Below are positions 25,342 through 33,863 of a DNA stretch of 64,000 bases, piece after piece. Source of the DNA: Streptomyces sp. TSRI0281. Its GTDB lineage: Bacteria > Actinomycetota > Actinomycetes > Streptomycetales > Streptomycetaceae. Positions within the stretch are counted from its first letter, which is position 1, and each line of letters opens with the position of its first letter. The notes under the pieces are model-generated. The model did not search any database and was not told the DNA's origin. It saw only the letters and a program-made list of their open reading frames with translations. The position numbers and the translations under genes are program-made. Location of the stretch: NCBI RefSeq assembly GCF_001905125.1, contig NZ_LWLE01000002.1, positions 167,261 through 231,260 on the forward strand, read 5' to 3'.

Positions 25342-26202
25342 TCAGCGGAGGTAGACACGGTCGGGGTCGACATCGTCGCGCAGGAGCCGCAGCTCCGCGG
25401 CCGTGGGGGACGGCACCGTCGTGACCGTATCGGCCACGCTGAGGTCCCAGCCGGTCGCGGCCCGGATCTGTTCGACGGTGACGTCCGGGTGGACGGCGAC
25501 CAGCCGCAGCTCCTCGCCGATGCCCGCACGGGCCAGGATGCCCAGTTCGGTGATGACCCGGGTGACGCCGATGCCGAGCGGCCGGATGCCCTCGGCGAGC
25601 GCCCGGTCGGGCCCCGGCGTGGTGCAGAAGTCGAGGGTGTCGGTGAAGGAGCGCGGGCTGTGGCGGCGCATCACCACGAACACCTCGCGGGAGTTGGCCA
25701 TCACCTCGACGCCGCCGCCGGAGCCGGGCAGCCGCACCGACGGGCTGTCCCAGTCCCCGATCACGGAGGTGTTGAGATTGCCCCAGCGGTCGATCTGGGC
25801 GGCACCCAGGAACCCGACGTCGATATGGCCGCCCTGGAGGACGCAGCCGAACAGGGCGGGCATCGACAGCACCGCCTCGGCCCCCGTGATCAGGACCGCG
25901 TCGGCGATGGTCTCCGGCAGATGCGAGGGATGCGCGCCGCAGACCCCGGACTCGTACACGACCTCGATCTCCGGCGCGACGGTCAGATGCGCCAGCTCGG
26001 TCGCGAGGGTCGGCAGACCGATTCCGGCGAACACCGTGCGCCGTGCGGCCAGTTCGCGGGAGGCGACGACGGCGAGCAGTTCGGAGGAGGTGACGGGCGC
26101 CGCAGCGGTGCTCGTGGTGCTTGTGGTGCTCGCGCTGTTTGTGGTCTTCGTGGTGCCTGCCGTGCCTGTGCTGCTCGTGCTGCTCGTGCTGCTCATGGTC
26201 AT
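25342..26202 (-). CDS. CoA-transferase subunit B with Ser/Thr-rich N-terminal repeat
   Basis: A 286-aa subunit of a heterodimeric class I CoA-transferase. VVYESGVCGAH carries the expected catalytic Glu region; GGHIDVGFLGAAQIDRWGNLN is the family signature. The first 33 residues are almost pure Ser/Thr (SSTSSTSSTGTAGTT), encoded by AGCACG/ACCACG microrepeats, before the conserved start VTSSELLAVVASREL. GAAGGAG 6 nt before ATG 26202 decides the start. The partner subunit lies 26 nt upstream. The substrate could be 3-oxoadipate or a similar acid. Confidence 0.86.
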   Translation of the reverse strand: MTMSSTSSTSSTGTAGTTKTTNSASTTSTTSTAAAPVTSSELLAVVASRELAARRTVFAGIGLPTLATELAHLTVAPEIEVVYESGVCGAHPSHLPETIADAVLITGAEAVLSMPALFGCVLQGGHIDVGFLGAAQIDRWGNLNTSVIGDWDSPSVRLPGSGGGVEVMANSREVFVVMRRHSPRSFTDTLDFCTTPGPDRALAEGIRPLGIGVTRVITELGILARAGIGEELRLVAVHPDVTVEQIRAATGWDLSVADTVTTVPSPTAAELRLLRDDVDPDRVYLR

Positions 26203-26228
26203 GATCGGCTCCTTCTCGTGTCCCGCGC

Positions 26229-27254
26229 TCACAGCCGGCGTCCGTAGTTCACCGGCTCGCTCAGCGCCTCGCCGACCGCGAGCCCCGCCCAGAACTCCTC
26301 GCCGAGCCTGTCCACGTACGCGGCGTGGTCGGCCGTCCCGCGCACCCACTCGTCCAGCCACTCCTGGAGCCGGACCGGGTCCTTGCTGATCCGCGACCAG
26401 GCCCGGTAGAAGGAGTTGTCCCGGTCGTAGTACCCCTGCGCGAAGGAGGGGTGGGCGCCGCGCGGGCAGACCACGACGGCGTCGACCGCGTGGGCGGGCA
26501 CCAGGGTGCGGTTCGGGTCCGAGCGGATCACCTCGTCATCGACGAGCTCCTCCACGACGACGATCGCCTTGTCCGCCGCGTACACCGCCTCGGCCTGGAT
26601 GCCGGTCAGCCCCCACATCTGGGTGTTGCCCCGGCGGTCGGCGCGCTGGGCGTGGATGATCGTCACGTCCGGATTGACCGGCGGGACGACATAGATCTGC
26701 TCCGGTTCGCCGTCCGGACCGGGATAGGGCGAGGTGACCTTGCGCAGACCGGGATTGACCGACGGCAGATCGCTCCCGCCGTAGGAACGCAGCGGATAGA
26801 AGGGGAGCCGCTGCGAACCGGCGAGATACCGGCAGATCATCCCGTAGTGGCTGTACTCCTCGAACACCAGCGGCTCCGGGTCGGCGTTCTCGATCCGCCT
26901 GCGCAGCTCGCCCAGCGAACCGGCGGAGGAGTTGCCCACGAAGGAGGAGACCAGCCGCGAGACACAGCCCGCCGCGAGCATCTGGTCCACCACGATGTCC
27001 GCCGTCATCCGGACGACGGTGAGGTCCCGGCGGCCCTGGCGGATGATCTCGTGCCCGGCGGCGGTCGGGATGAGATGGGTGAAGCCTTCGAGACTGATGG
27101 TGCCCCCGTCATGGACGAAGGCGCCGACGGCCGCTTTCATCGACATGACCTTGTCCGTCCCGTCGACTTCGTCGGTCCTGTCGACTCCGCCGGTTCCGTC
27201 CGTCGCGTCGGTCCTGTCCGTCCTGTCCGTCCGGTCCACGGTGCTCCTCGGCAT
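26229..27254 (-). CDS. CoA-transferase subunit A with Asp/Thr-repeat N terminus
   Basis: A 341-aa alpha subunit of a class I CoA-transferase (glutaconate/3-oxoadipate type): DGGTISLEGFTHLIPTAAGHE, then RGNTQMWGLTGIQAEAV and NPDVTIIHAQRADRRG. Residues 6 to about 36 are a DRTDRTDRTDATDGT tract encoded by 9-12 bp repeats; the conserved protein begins at MSMKAAVGAF (27146). Start choice is therefore open: ATG 27254, GTG 27239 (GAGGAG 4 nt upstream) or ATG 27146. Divergent LysR gene upstream, likely regulator. Confidence 0.86.
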   Translation of the reverse strand: MPRSTVDRTDRTDRTDATDGTGGVDRTDEVDGTDKVMSMKAAVGAFVHDGGTISLEGFTHLIPTAAGHEIIRQGRRDLTVVRMTADIVVDQMLAAGCVSRLVSSFVGNSSAGSLGELRRRIENADPEPLVFEEYSHYGMICRYLAGSQRLPFYPLRSYGGSDLPSVNPGLRKVTSPYPGPDGEPEQIYVVPPVNPDVTIIHAQRADRRGNTQMWGLTGIQAEAVYAADKAIVVVEELVDDEVIRSDPNRTLVPAHAVDAVVVCPRGAHPSFAQGYYDRDNSFYRAWSRISKDPVRLQEWLDEWVRGTADHAAYVDRLGEEFWAGLAVGEALSEPVNYGRRL

Positions 27255-27288
27255 AGGCGTGCAGATCGCCCCACGGTGTCAGCGGCCA

Positions 27289-27317
27289 TTGATTGCTGTC
27301 CAATACCGAATTAGGGT
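27289..27317 (+). promoter_or_regulatory. LysR gene promoter and LysR-type box
   Basis: TTGATT (27289-27294) and TAGGGT (27312-27317) are 17 nt apart, a near-ideal housekeeping promoter for lysR. The dyad ATTG (27288-27291) ... CAAT (27301-27304), with 9 nt between, resembles a LysR box and lies between the divergent genes. Confidence 0.6.
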
Positions 27318-27363
27318 CGGATCAAGACGTGTGAGCTATGAATGGAGGGGAGGGGGCGCCGGT

Positions 27364-28281
27364 ATGGAGCTACGTCATCTGAACGCGTTCGTCGCCGTGG
27401 CCGAGGAGCTGCACTTCGGCCGGGCCGCCAAGCGGCTCCAGATGGCCCAGCCCCCGCTCAGCCAGCAGATCCGGCAGTTGGAGAAGGAGCTCGGCGTCCA
27501 GCTCTTCCGGCGCAACACCCGCTCGGTACGGCTCACCAGCGCGGGGGAGTCGTTCCTGGAACCGGTACGGACGGTTCTGGACGACCTCGACACCGCGGTA
27601 CGGGCAGCCCGGTCGGCGGGCCGGGGCGAGTACGGCCGGGTCACCATCGGATTTGCCGGTGCCTCCAGCCACGAGACGCTGCCCCAGCTCACCCGCGCCG
27701 TGCGCGCCGCCCACCCCGGCCTCGAACTCGTCATGACCGGCCAGACGTACGCCAACGTCGCGCTGTCCCGGGTCGCCGACGGCACGCTCGACCTCGGGTT
27801 CGTCCGGCTGCCGGTGACCCAGCCGGGAGTGGCGTACCGGGTGATCGACGAGGAGGAGCTGCTGTGCGCCCTGCCCTCCGACCACCCGCTCGCCCAGCGG
27901 GAGACGGTGCCGATCGGGGTCCTGGCCGAGGAATCGTTCGTCTCGTTCCCGGCCAACACCGGCTCCACCGTGCGCGACGCGATGGTCGAGGCGTGCGAGG
28001 GCGCCGGGTTCAACCCGCGGGTGGTCCAGGAGGCCCCCGACTCGTACACGATCCTGGCGCTGGTCGCCGCCGGAGTCGGTGTCACCCTCACGGTCACCTC
28101 CTGCCAGCACATCCAGCAGAACGGGCTCGTCTACCGTCCCCTCGCCGGACCGCCCATCCGCCGTCAGGCGGCCCTGGCCTGGCGTGCCGACAACCCCTCC
28201 GCCGCGCTGCGCGCCGTGCTCGCCGTCGCCGAGGAGGCCCTGCCGACACCGTCGCGCCGAACGGGGCGAGGGCCCCATTGA
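27364..28281 (+). CDS. LysR family transcriptional regulator
   Basis: A 305-aa LysR regulator. The N-terminal winged HTH is textbook (MELRHLNAFVAVAEELHFGRAAKRLQMAQPPLSQQIRQLE). The effector-binding domain spans about residues 90-295 (VTIGFAGASSHETLPQLTRAV). A purine-rich GGAGGGGAGGGG precedes the ATG. It is divergent from the CoA-transferase/hydroxyacyl-CoA dehydrogenase genes and upstream of the thiolase gene, so it probably activates both in response to a pathway acid, as PcaQ/CatR-like proteins do. Confidence 0.92.
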   Translation: MELRHLNAFVAVAEELHFGRAAKRLQMAQPPLSQQIRQLEKELGVQLFRRNTRSVRLTSAGESFLEPVRTVLDDLDTAVRAARSAGRGEYGRVTIGFAGASSHETLPQLTRAVRAAHPGLELVMTGQTYANVALSRVADGTLDLGFVRLPVTQPGVAYRVIDEEELLCALPSDHPLAQRETVPIGVLAEESFVSFPANTGSTVRDAMVEACEGAGFNPRVVQEAPDSYTILALVAAGVGVTLTVTSCQHIQQNGLVYRPLAGPPIRRQAALAWRADNPSAALRAVLAVAEEALPTPSRRTGRGPH

Positions 28282-28396
28282 GACGGGTCACGTCTCGAAC
28301 CAGGGTGAATTCGATAGTGGACCGACTCAGTCGCCGGATGCGATGGTCGCCCACATACCCGCACCGTCCCCGCCGCCCCTCGCGAAAGGCCCTGCC

Positions 28397-29623
28397 GTGC
28401 CCGACCCGCTCGATGTCGTCATCTGCGAACCGCTGCGCACCCCCATCGGCCGTTTCGGCGGAGTGTTCGCGCAGCAGACACCGGCCTCGCTCGCCGCGCG
28501 TGTCATCGCCGAGGTCGTCGCCCGTACCGGTATCGATCCGGACCGGGTCGACGAGGTGATCCTCGGGCACGCCTACCCGTCCGCCGAGGCGCCGGCCATC
28601 GGCCGGGTCGCCGCCCTGGACGCGGGCCTCCCCGCGACCGTCACCGGCGCCCAGATCGACCGGCGCTGCGGCTCCGGCCTCCAGGCCGTCCTCGACGCGG
28701 CGATGCAGATCCGGGCCGGCTTCAGCGAGGTCGTCATCGCGGGCGGCGTCGACGTGATGAGCGCCGCCCCCTACTACACGCACGACGGGCGCTGGGGCAT
28801 CAAGGGCCCCGGTCTCCAGCTCCACGACGCGCTGGCCCGGGGCCGGGTCACCGCGGGCGGCGTCAACCACCCCGTCCCCGGCGGCATGATCGAGACCGCG
28901 GAGAACCTGCGCCGGGAGTACGGGATCAGCCGCGCCGACCAGGACGCGCTGGCGCTGCGCTCGCAGCGGCGCTCCGCTCGTGCGGCGGCCGAGGGCCGGT
29001 ACGAGGCGGAGACCGTCCCCGTCACCGTACGGACCCGCAAGGGCGAGACGTCGGTCACCGCGGACGAACACCCCCGCCCCGACACCACTGCCGAGCAACT
29101 CGCGGGGCTCCGCCCGATCATGGGCAAGTCCGACCCCGAGGCGACCGTCACCGCGGGCAACGCGAGCGGTCAGAACGACGCGGCCGCCGCCTGCCTGGTG
29201 ACGGGCGCGGCCACCGCCGAACGCCTGGGACTGACCCCGCTCGTCCGGCTGGTCTCGTTCGCGCGGGCGGGAGTGCCCGCCGCGACCATGGGCATCGGCC
29301 CCGTCCCGGCCACCCGGGCGGCGCTCGCCCGCGCCGGACTCACCCTGGCCGACCTCGACCTGATCGAGCTCAACGAGGCGTTCGCCGCACAAGTGCTCGC
29401 CTGTACCAGGGAATTGGGTCTCGGCGACATCGATCACGAGCAGCGGATCAACGTCAACGGATCCGGAATCTCCCTCGGCCACCCGGTCGGCGCCACCGGC
29501 GTCCGCCTCCTCGCCACGCTCACCCGCGAAATGCACCGCCGTGAGTCCCGCTACGGGCTGGAGACGATGTGCATCGGCGGCGGCCAGGGCCTGGCAGCCG
29601 TCTTCGAGCGCATCGCGCCCTGA
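28397..29623 (+). CDS. Acetyl-CoA acyltransferase (thiolase)
   Basis: A 408-aa thiolase that cleaves a 3-oxoacyl-CoA to acetyl-CoA plus a shortened acyl-CoA. The nucleophile Cys is in RRCGSGLQAV (about residue 93), the His in NVNGSGISLGHPVGATG and the second Cys in CIGGGQG. The GTG at 28397 has GAAAGG 7 nt upstream; an ATG 55 nt earlier is possible. With the CoA-transferase and hydroxyacyl-CoA dehydrogenase it forms the end of an acid-degradation route, possibly beta-ketoadipate. Confidence 0.92.
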   Translation: MPDPLDVVICEPLRTPIGRFGGVFAQQTPASLAARVIAEVVARTGIDPDRVDEVILGHAYPSAEAPAIGRVAALDAGLPATVTGAQIDRRCGSGLQAVLDAAMQIRAGFSEVVIAGGVDVMSAAPYYTHDGRWGIKGPGLQLHDALARGRVTAGGVNHPVPGGMIETAENLRREYGISRADQDALALRSQRRSARAAAEGRYEAETVPVTVRTRKGETSVTADEHPRPDTTAEQLAGLRPIMGKSDPEATVTAGNASGQNDAAAACLVTGAATAERLGLTPLVRLVSFARAGVPAATMGIGPVPATRAALARAGLTLADLDLIELNEAFAAQVLACTRELGLGDIDHEQRINVNGSGISLGHPVGATGVRLLATLTREMHRRESRYGLETMCIGGGQGLAAVFERIAP

Positions 29624-29645
29624 CACACCGGGCCGGGTCGCCGCG

Positions 29646-29732
29646 GTGACATGTCACACCGCAGGGCGTGGTGGCGCGTGATGCCGCGTCCTGCGCTGTG
29701 ACATGTCACGCTGCCACGCAACGACATGTCAC
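29646..29732. repeat. Array of GTGACATGTCAC palindromes
   Basis: Two perfect 12-bp copies (29646-29657, 29698-29709) and a third, ACGACATGTCAC (29721-29732), within 87 bp. They lie between the thiolase 3' end and the 3' end of a pseudogene, so not at an obvious promoter. The same motif recurs at 48085 and 58563. Confidence 0.85.
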
Positions 29733-29805
29733 ATTGCACCCCATCCCCGCGCTCTTCCCCCTCCCCCCTCACCTCTTCCCCCCTCACCCTTCTCCTGACG
29801 GGTCG

Positions 29806-30278
29806 GCGATTCGTGCCCGTCGGCTCCCACGACGATGTCGTACGACTCCTCCCCGTCCGCGGTACGGATCACCGCCTGCCCGGACGGCGCGTGCCCGACC
29901 TCGGTCACGGGCTGCCCCCGCAGGTAACGGGCCCCGCCCGTGTTCGCGCGCAACGACCGCCACAACAGGCCCCAGTTGCACAGGGTCACCGCGGAGGCCT
30001 GCCGTGCGAACTCCCGCCCGGAGTGCTGCCCCGGCTGCGGTGACCCAGATCCGGGACGCCACCGGGGCGGTCGGCATGGCCGCGTCCAGATATCCGGCCG
30101 CGACCAGTTCCTCGTGCAGGGGAGGCGGGATCACGATCCCGAACCCCCGGTCCTGGAGTTCGCCGTCGCTGCGCTCGTACACGGTGACGTCCGCACCGGC
30201 CCGGATCCCCGCGACGGCCATCGCGCAACCGGCGATGCTGCCGACGACCACCCCGATCCGCAGGGCTGTTGTCGCCAC
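29806..30278 (-). pseudogene. Truncated, frameshifted FAD-dependent monooxygenase
   Basis: Remnant of a PHBH-like flavin monooxygenase. It begins with GTG at 30278: an FAD-binding start (LRIGVVVGSIAGCAMAVAGIRAGADVTVYERS), degenerate because the usual GGSIAG reads VGSIAG. Around 30010 the reading frame shifts, and the homologous protein continues in another frame (WGLLWRSLRANTGG ... DIVVGADGHES), reaching the conserved GADG motif. Then homology stops: the C-terminal two thirds are gone. The 3' side is a C/T-rich stretch and the palindrome array. Not functional. Confidence 0.7.
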
Positions 30279-30400
30279 GCCGCTACCACCTTCGCCGGCT
30301 CGCCCTGGGAGATGCTGGACCCGCGCATCGTCCCACTCGACGGCCGGTCGCGCGGCCCGCCGAGGACATCGTCCGGGTGCCTGCGGCGAGGCGCCGGGTC

Positions 30401-31132
30401 TCAGACCTCGATGCCGTTACGGGCGCGGGCTTCGGAGATCCGGCGTCTGACCGGGGCGTAGTGCTCGCCCAGTGAGGTGATGAAGCCGGGGATGTCGCCC
30501 GCCCGTGCAGCGTCCACGATGTTCTGGTGGGCGGTGATCGTTTCCGTCTCGTCGGCGTGCGTGAAGCCGTCCAGGTGGGGCGCGACGATCGCGTACACAT
30601 CCCAGAAGGCCATCGAGAGCCGGCCGATCAGATCGTTGCCGAGCGGGGCGACGAGCAGGGCGTGGAAGGCGCGGTCCGCCTCCACGAAGCCGGTCCCCTC
30701 GCCCGCCCCGGTCTCGCGCATCGTCGCGACCAGGGCGTCCAGTCCGTCGAGTTGCTCCGGTTCCAGCAGCGACACGATCCGATCGGCCGTGCCGCGCTCG
30801 AACAGTTCGCGTACGTCGACGAGGTCGGCCAGCACCTGGACGTCGTCGCCGGGGGAGAGCAGCCCGCGGAAGGTCAGGCTCTCCACCAGGGCGGACAGGC
30901 TCAGCCGCCCCACGTACGTGCCGTGTCCGTGGCGCACCTCGACGATGTCGAGCGCGGCGAGGATCTTGACCGCCTCGCGGATACTGGAGCGGCTGGCGCC
31001 GAGCGCCTCGCACAGGGCCGGCTCGGTGGGCAGCGGATCGCCGGGGCGCAGCCGCTCGTCGAGGATGTAGCGCTTGATGCCGTCGACGACTTCCTGCCGT
31101 AGCAGCGTCCGGCCGGACCGGGTGCCGGACAT
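30401..31132 (-). CDS. GntR family (FCD) transcriptional regulator
   Basis: A 243-aa FadR-subfamily regulator. The N-terminal winged HTH is clear (VVDGIKRYILDERLRPGDPLPTEPALCEALGASRSSIREAVKIL), and the FCD sensor domain (about 90-230) contains DVRELFERGTADRI and the metal-ligand-type pattern EADRAFHALL. The ATG at 31132 has GGGGAG 8 nt upstream; an ATG at 31168 is possible. A perfect GTTCGAT-C-ATCGAAC dyad 27 bp upstream is a likely autoregulatory operator. The target genes are unknown; the neighbouring monooxygenase is dead. Confidence 0.88.
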   Translation of the reverse strand: MSGTRSGRTLLRQEVVDGIKRYILDERLRPGDPLPTEPALCEALGASRSSIREAVKILAALDIVEVRHGHGTYVGRLSLSALVESLTFRGLLSPGDDVQVLADLVDVRELFERGTADRIVSLLEPEQLDGLDALVATMRETGAGEGTGFVEADRAFHALLVAPLGNDLIGRLSMAFWDVYAIVAPHLDGFTHADETETITAHQNIVDAARAGDIPGFITSLGEHYAPVRRRISEARARNGIEV

Positions 31133-31158
31133 AGGTGAACTCCCCGCCTCGTGAACCC

Positions 31159-31173
31159 GTTCGATCATCGAAC
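31159..31173. promoter_or_regulatory. Palindromic operator upstream of gntR
   Basis: GTTCGAT-C-ATCGAAC, perfect 7-bp arms around one central base, 27 bp before the GntR start codon. Confidence 0.5.
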
Positions 31174-31251
31174 TACGGCGCCACGCTATCAAGGCAGCAG
31201 ATATCAGACATCCGTTGATCGAGAACCTCGGTGTCGCCGGTCGCACGCGAA

Positions 31252-31289
31252 GGGTCCGGCAGAACAGCATCAGCTGTCCTGCCGGACCC
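31252..31289 (-). terminator. Terminator after the two-domain chaplin gene
   Basis: Perfect 11-bp stem GGGTCCGGCAG / CTGCCGGACCC with a 16-nt loop, 23 nt past the chaplin stop. Confidence 0.7.
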
Positions 31290-31312
31290 CTCGTTGACCG
31301 GACGGGCCGGTC

Positions 31313-32056
31313 TCAGCCCCGCGAACCGCGGGTGCGGCGCATCAGGATCGCCCCGCCGAGCAGCAGCCCGGCGCTGGCACCGGCGGCCAGGCCGAGGCCG
31401 GCGGAACCGGTCTCGGCGAGGTGCGCGCCCGGCTGGTTCGGCCGGGGGGTGTCGCTCGGCGGCGTGTGGGCCGGGGGCTCGTTGGCGGGCGGCTCGTTCG
31501 TCGGCGGCTCGTCGACCGGAGGCTCGTCGACGGGCGGCTCATCGACCGGCGGCTCGTCGACCGGCGGCTCGTCGACCGGAGGCTCCTCCGTGGGCGGCTC
31601 TTCGGTCGGAGGGTGGTGGTGGTCCGGGCCGCTCACGTTCGCGCACTCGTTGCCGAAGGTGGGGTTGAGCAGCCCGACGACGTTGACGCCGTTGCCGCAG
31701 GCGTTGACCGGGACATCCACGGGTGCCTGGACCAGGTTCCCCGACAGGACGCCCGGGGAGTGGGCCGCCACACCTTCGGCGCCGGCTCCGCTCTGGTTCC
31801 CGTGGCCGCCGGAGTCCACGTTCTTGCAGGCGTTGCCGAACGCGGGGTTCAGCAGGGCGATCACATTGACCGTGTTGCCGCAGGCGTTGACCGGGATGTG
31901 CACCGGCACCTGGACGGCGTTGCCGGAGCCGACCCCCGGCGAGCCGACAGCGGCACCCCCGGCCGAGGCATCGGCGTGCGCATAGCCACCCGCCGCGGAC
32001 AGGATGCCCGACGCCGCGGCCATAACGATCATACTTTTATTCAAGACCTGTCGCAT
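31313..32056 (-). CDS. Long chaplin, two chaplin domains and sortase signal (ChpA/B/C type)
   Basis: A 247-aa secreted, cell-wall-anchored hydrophobin-like protein. The signal peptide ends about residue 29 (YAHADA). Chaplin domains span about 33-80 and 94-141, each with the Cys pair of the family (C59/C77, C120/C138) and motif NACGN-(T/G)-VNV. A Pro-rich spacer (about 149-205) holds five tandem PPVDE units between related ones. The C terminus has LAETG (213-217), a hydrophobic helix and an RRTRGSRG tail, the class E sortase signal. It would anchor short chaplins on aerial hyphae. AAGGAAGGGC precedes the ATG. Confidence 0.93.
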   Translation of the reverse strand: MRQVLNKSMIVMAAASGILSAAGGYAHADASAGGAAVGSPGVGSGNAVQVPVHIPVNACGNTVNVIALLNPAFGNACKNVDSGGHGNQSGAGAEGVAAHSPGVLSGNLVQAPVDVPVNACGNGVNVVGLLNPTFGNECANVSGPDHHHPPTEEPPTEEPPVDEPPVDEPPVDEPPVDEPPVDEPPTNEPPANEPPAHTPPSDTPRPNQPGAHLAETGSAGLGLAAGASAGLLLGGAILMRRTRGSRG

Positions 32057-32658
32057 TAATTTGCCCTTCCTTAGGACACTTCGCATGGGCGATTCGCCCG
32101 CGGAATCGTCGGGCGGTACCGCTTCCTCCGTCGGGGCCGTGTGCCCCGGCGGAAGTCATTCCGAAAGCTGTTAACCAAGTGCGCGCTGGACGTCACCCAT
32201 AACGACCGAGAGTTGTGGGGGAAACTTGGAAGTCAGTGGAAATTCTGTAATCATCCGAACGGATGACGCACAGGCGTTCGTGTCCCTGCCTGGATGGTGA
32301 GGGAATTGGTAGAAGGATCAAAGGTATTCGGGGGATTGGTTCTCCAAGGGCGTCCGCATCGAGGGTGGGTGGGGGCGTCCACTTCTCACACGTTCGGCCG
32401 TGAAGGCTCCGTCGAAGGGTCGCAATTCCTTCACGAATCGCCTTCACGGTGATTGTCCCTGCCGATAGGGCCGGGCCGGGCGGGGATTCGTCGCACGCGC
32501 GGCCAAGGGATCACCCGGACGGGGTGGACATCGGGCGTGCCTCAGGTCAATGCGCCCCGAGCGCCAGGCATTCGAGTGAATGCAGAGAACCAATTGCCGG
32601 GTCGTGAGTTGGTCAGGGGGCTCCGGTACGGGGCAACCGGATACGAGAAGGGTTCATC
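32057..32658. other. Divergent regulatory region between chaplin and first rodlin gene
   Basis: About 600 bases without a supported gene. Visible are CCTTCACG copies at 32428-32435 and 32451-32458 with an inverted partner CGTGAAGG at 32399-32406, and a conserved rodlin promoter block at 32571-32612. A long leader or several development-linked promoters are likely. Confidence 0.5.
32571..32612 (+). promoter_or_regulatory. Conserved rodlin promoter block, copy 1
   Basis: TTCGAGTGAATG, then GAACC (32587-32591), 16-nt spacer, GTTGG (32608-32612), 46 nt before the start codon. Matches copies at 34242 and 35211 and resembles an ECF sigma promoter of the BldN type (CGTAAC/CGTTGA). Confidence 0.5.
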
Positions 32659-33060
32659 GTGATCAAGAAGGTTCTGGCTACGGGCGCTGTCGCCGCCTCC
32701 ATCCTCGGTCTCGGCGCGTCGCAGGCCATGGCGATCGGCGACAACGGCGGCACGACCTCGATCAACGGCAACGGCGCCTCGCAGGCGTACGGCAACGCCG
32801 AGACCCACGGTGACTGGAGCCCGCAGTTCGGTCTCATCCAGGGCTCGCTCAACAAGCCCTGCATCGGTCTGCCGCTGAAGGCCAACGCCGGTTCGCTCAT
32901 CGGCCTGGTGCCGATCTCGGTTCAGGACATCAACGTCCTGTCCTCGCCGCAGAACCAGCAGTGCACCGAGAACTCCACCCAGGCCAAGGGTGACGAGGCT
33001 CTGTCGCACATCCTGTCCAGCATCCCGATCCTCTCCGGCAACGGTGCCCACAACGGCTGA
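32659..33060 (+). CDS. rdl: Rodlin (rodlet-layer protein) 1
   Basis: A 133-aa secreted rodlin, which organises chaplin fibres into the paired-rod surface layer of aerial hyphae and spores. Signal peptide about 1-25 (ILGLGASQAMA). The mature part has the family sequence [35 protein letters not shown] and [18 protein letters not shown]. Both Cys are conserved. GTG start with AGAAGG upstream. It is one of three rodlins here; it differs from the others by its HNG C terminus and shorter signal peptide. Confidence 0.94.
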   Translation: MIKKVLATGAVAASILGLGASQAMAIGDNGGTTSINGNGASQAYGNAETHGDWSPQFGLIQGSLNKPCIGLPLKANAGSLIGLVPISVQDINVLSSPQNQQCTENSTQAKGDEALSHILSSIPILSGNGAHNG

Positions 33061-33074
33061 TCAGCCGCACCGAC

Positions 33075-33119
33075 CAGGCCCGGACCGCCGGCGTTCCTCC
33101 ACCGAGCGGACCGGGCCTG
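33075..33119 (+). terminator. Terminator after rodlin 1
   Basis: CAGGCCCGG (33075-33083) pairs with CCGGGCCTG (33111-33119) across a 27-nt loop, just after the stop. The rest of the 290-nt gap to the next gene holds no gene that I can support. Confidence 0.5.
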
Positions 33120-33352
33120 CTGCTGTACTCGCGGGCATGTGTATGTCTGTTCGTCATATGAGCCTCTCCATGGCGTGGATCGACTGATAGTTGCGTCATT
33201 CGGGCGGTTCCCGAGAATCTGCTCACGGAAGAGTTTCGATCTCGGCCGTTAATCGTTACGAATTACAGCGTCGGAGTCGCGAGCACTCAGCATCACGCTC
33301 GGGCGGTACGAAAGTCGTATCGCTCCGGACTCCCCCGCAGAAAGGGACGAAA

Positions 33353-33586
33353 GTGAAGTACACCAAGATTGCCGCCGTCGCCGCCGGAACCCTCATGGCG
33401 CTGGGCTTCGCCGCTCCGGCCATGGCCGACGCGGGCGCCGAGGGCATCGCCGTGGGCTCCCCGGGCGTGCTGTCCGGCAACGTCGTGCAGATCCCGGTCC
33501 ACATTCCGATCAACGCCTGCGGCAACACCGTGAACGTCATCGGTCTGCTGAACCCGAGCTTCGGCAACACCTGTATCAACGCCTGA
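33353..33586 (+). CDS. Short chaplin (ChpH-like)
   Basis: A 77-aa secreted short chaplin, a surface-active amyloid-forming protein that coats aerial structures. Signal peptide about residues 1-25 (LMALGFAAPAMA); a single chaplin domain with C56 and C74 (INACGNTVNVIGLL, GNTCINA). The presence of both Cys separates it from ChpE. GTG start behind AGAAAGGGACG. The leader and signal peptide resemble those of the next gene. Confidence 0.93.
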   Translation: MKYTKIAAVAAGTLMALGFAAPAMADAGAEGIAVGSPGVLSGNVVQIPVHIPINACGNTVNVIGLLNPSFGNTCINA

Positions 33587-33622
33587 ATGGTGACTGGTTG
33601 AGCCGATGGCCCAACCGTGGTC

Positions 33623-33654
33623 GGCCCCGGATCGGCGCACGTCGATCCGGGGCC
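33623..33654 (+). terminator. Terminator after short chaplin
   Basis: Perfect 12-bp stem GGCCCCGGATCG / CGATCCGGGGCC, 8-nt loop, followed by TTCCCATTTT. Confidence 0.8.
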
Positions 33655-33863
33655 TTCCCATTTTCCCCGTGCGCCTCTCGTGCAGGCTTCGTTCCGGCCC
33701 CATTGTCCAACCTCTGGAGGCGGGAAAAATCTGCGGCCGCACAGTTTCCCGTTCATGGCCGGATCGTTATTCACGGCAAAGCGGCAGAAGTCACAGGTAA
33801 AGAGACCTTGTGTGCGGCACGGGAACGTGGCCGAAACAGATGCCGCGCAGAAGGGAACCAGAA

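Noticed and set aside
29646..29732. Crp-type sites
   Set aside because: The motif GTGA-CATG-TCAC has 4 bp between half-sites; Crp needs 6.
31450..31610. CRISPR-like repeat
   Set aside because: The 15-bp repeats are in frame and encode the PPVDE spacer of the chaplin; no unique spacers.
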